Positions 1-64,000 of a DNA stretch of 64,000 nucleotides are shown here, in pieces. The translations under genes were made by a program, and so were the position numbers. A model generated the notes under the pieces. It made no database searches. It worked only from the letters and a program-made list of their open reading frames with translations, and was not told the origin of the DNA. Numbering within the stretch: the stretch's first letter is position 1; every line of letters starts with the position of its first letter. This DNA is from Glandiceps talaboti (lineage: Eukaryota; Hemichordata; Enteropneusta; Spengelidae): positions 12,253,484 through 12,317,483 of the forward strand of contig NC_135567.1 of the NCBI RefSeq assembly GCF_964340395.1. Reading direction: 5' to 3'.

Positions 1-63364
<63,364 letters not shown>

Positions 63365-63496
63365 GTAAGCTCAATAAAAACACTATAGTTAATATTATAA
63401 AATTTATGTAAAGTGCATGTTAGTTAATAGGTGACAAAATATAACTGCCAATATCAAATCATGGACGAATGGAATCGGTTGCAAACGTAGACATTA
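63365..63496 (+). other. Start of an intron running off the window
   Basis: Begins with the donor GTAAGC. No next exon is visible before 64000. Confidence 0.6.
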
Positions 63497-63754
63497 GCCC
63501 CGTCTACACGGCACTAAAAATCCTACCTTAGGTAGGATTCAGGATAGTTTGAAGCCCGTGTAGACGCAAACGCGTCCTGAACCTGTCCTGAAACCGTCCT
63601 GACTTAGGACACCTTTGAGAGGTTTCCTGAAACCCTCCCGACTTCGTCCTATGTACTGTCAGGACGGAAGGCGCGACATCTCCCCTGTAACCTTCCTACG
63701 TGTAGACACAAATCTATCCTACCTCAGGTAGAACGACCTACGTGTAGAGGGGGC
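63497..63754 (+). mobile_element. MITE-like element with terminal inverted repeats
   Basis: 258 bp, ends GCCCCGTCTACACG and CGTGTAGAGGGGGC, inverted with one mismatch, flanked by TA on both sides. Sub-terminal blocks CTACCTTAGGTAGGAT and ATCCTACCTCAGGTAG are also inverted matches, and CGTGTAGAC recurs inside. No open frame, so non-autonomous. TA flanks suggest a Tc1/mariner-type target, but TTA/TAA symmetry also allows a PIF/Harbinger-type site. Confidence 0.75.
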
Positions 63755-64000
63755 TAATAACACTTATTTCAGTGGCATTTAAATGTGCTCTCCGAGGCTG
63801 CGTCACTGGAACGAGGATGACATGGTCTTAGCGGCCATTGTATTCGAGCTGTACTTAGTGACACAAACAGGGAAAGTAATGAAAAGTATTAGACTGATTA
63901 ACACTTGGCTCAGGATGTTGAAACAGCAGAGACTTGTGTTACATTTCATGGTTTGATAAGAACAGTTTCACGGCCTAGAAATTTGATTGCGAACTTGAAC
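63755..64000 (+). other. Intron sequence, nothing recognised
   Basis: No open frame with domain similarity and no repeat partner in this window. Confidence 0.5.

Overview
The window is animal nuclear DNA. It has small symmetric exons with GT-AG introns, extracellular modules known only in metazoans (sushi, EGF, HYR, SEA, NIDO, AMOP, VWD), many tetranucleotide microsatellites, tRNA-derived SINEs, small inverted-repeat elements and a DIRS-type tyrosine-recombinase retrotransposon. AT-rich introns and this repeat mix fit a marine invertebrate (deuterostome or lophotrochozoan). I cannot name the species.

Essentially the whole window is the inside of one giant plus-strand gene for a secreted or membrane-anchored multidomain protein. 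Neither the start codon and signal peptide nor the C-terminus is included. I place 115 exons (the first cut by the window edge) that join in one frame for about 19.5 kb of coding sequence, about 6,500 residues. Order: at least 80 sushi/CCP modules (1-36151), 3 calcium-binding EGF, 2 HYR, EGF, SEA with a GSVVV self-cleavage motif, EGF, 2 HYR, 10 EGF, NIDO, AMOP, VWD with GDPH, a VWD-following segment, a cadherin-like module and an EGF (63364). The NIDO-AMOP-VWD-EGF tail is the arrangement known from MUC4-type mucins. The sushi array and the HYR/EGF stem in front of it are not part of vertebrate MUC4.

Region 1 (1-36151): 80 almost identical 171-bp sushi exons with a 390-bp period. Exons and their roughly 219-bp introns were amplified together, and blocks of 4 to 12 units were duplicated secondarily. 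The array is interrupted once, in an intron, by a 5.2-kb DIRS-1-like element (11198-16416) in the same orientation as the gene. The element keeps inverted ends, an internal complementary region, an RT/RNase H/methyltransferase-like ORF and a tyrosine recombinase. Its gag frame and the start of its RT frame are broken. The host site can be read exactly: AATT on both sides of the element and a single AATT in the paralogous empty sites.

Region 2 (36152-53475): single-module exons for EGF, HYR and SEA, separated by introns of 0.2-1.5 kb full of microsatellites, SINEs and inverted-repeat elements. Region 3 (53476-63364): the NIDO-AMOP-VWD-cadherin-EGF end. The gene must run beyond 63364, because that exon ends with an open phase-1 donor. 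The last 600 bp hold a MITE-like element.

Nearly all exons are phase 1-1, so modules can be added, lost or skipped without changing frame. This is what permits the large sushi expansion. I see no bacterial genes, CRISPR array or structural RNA gene.
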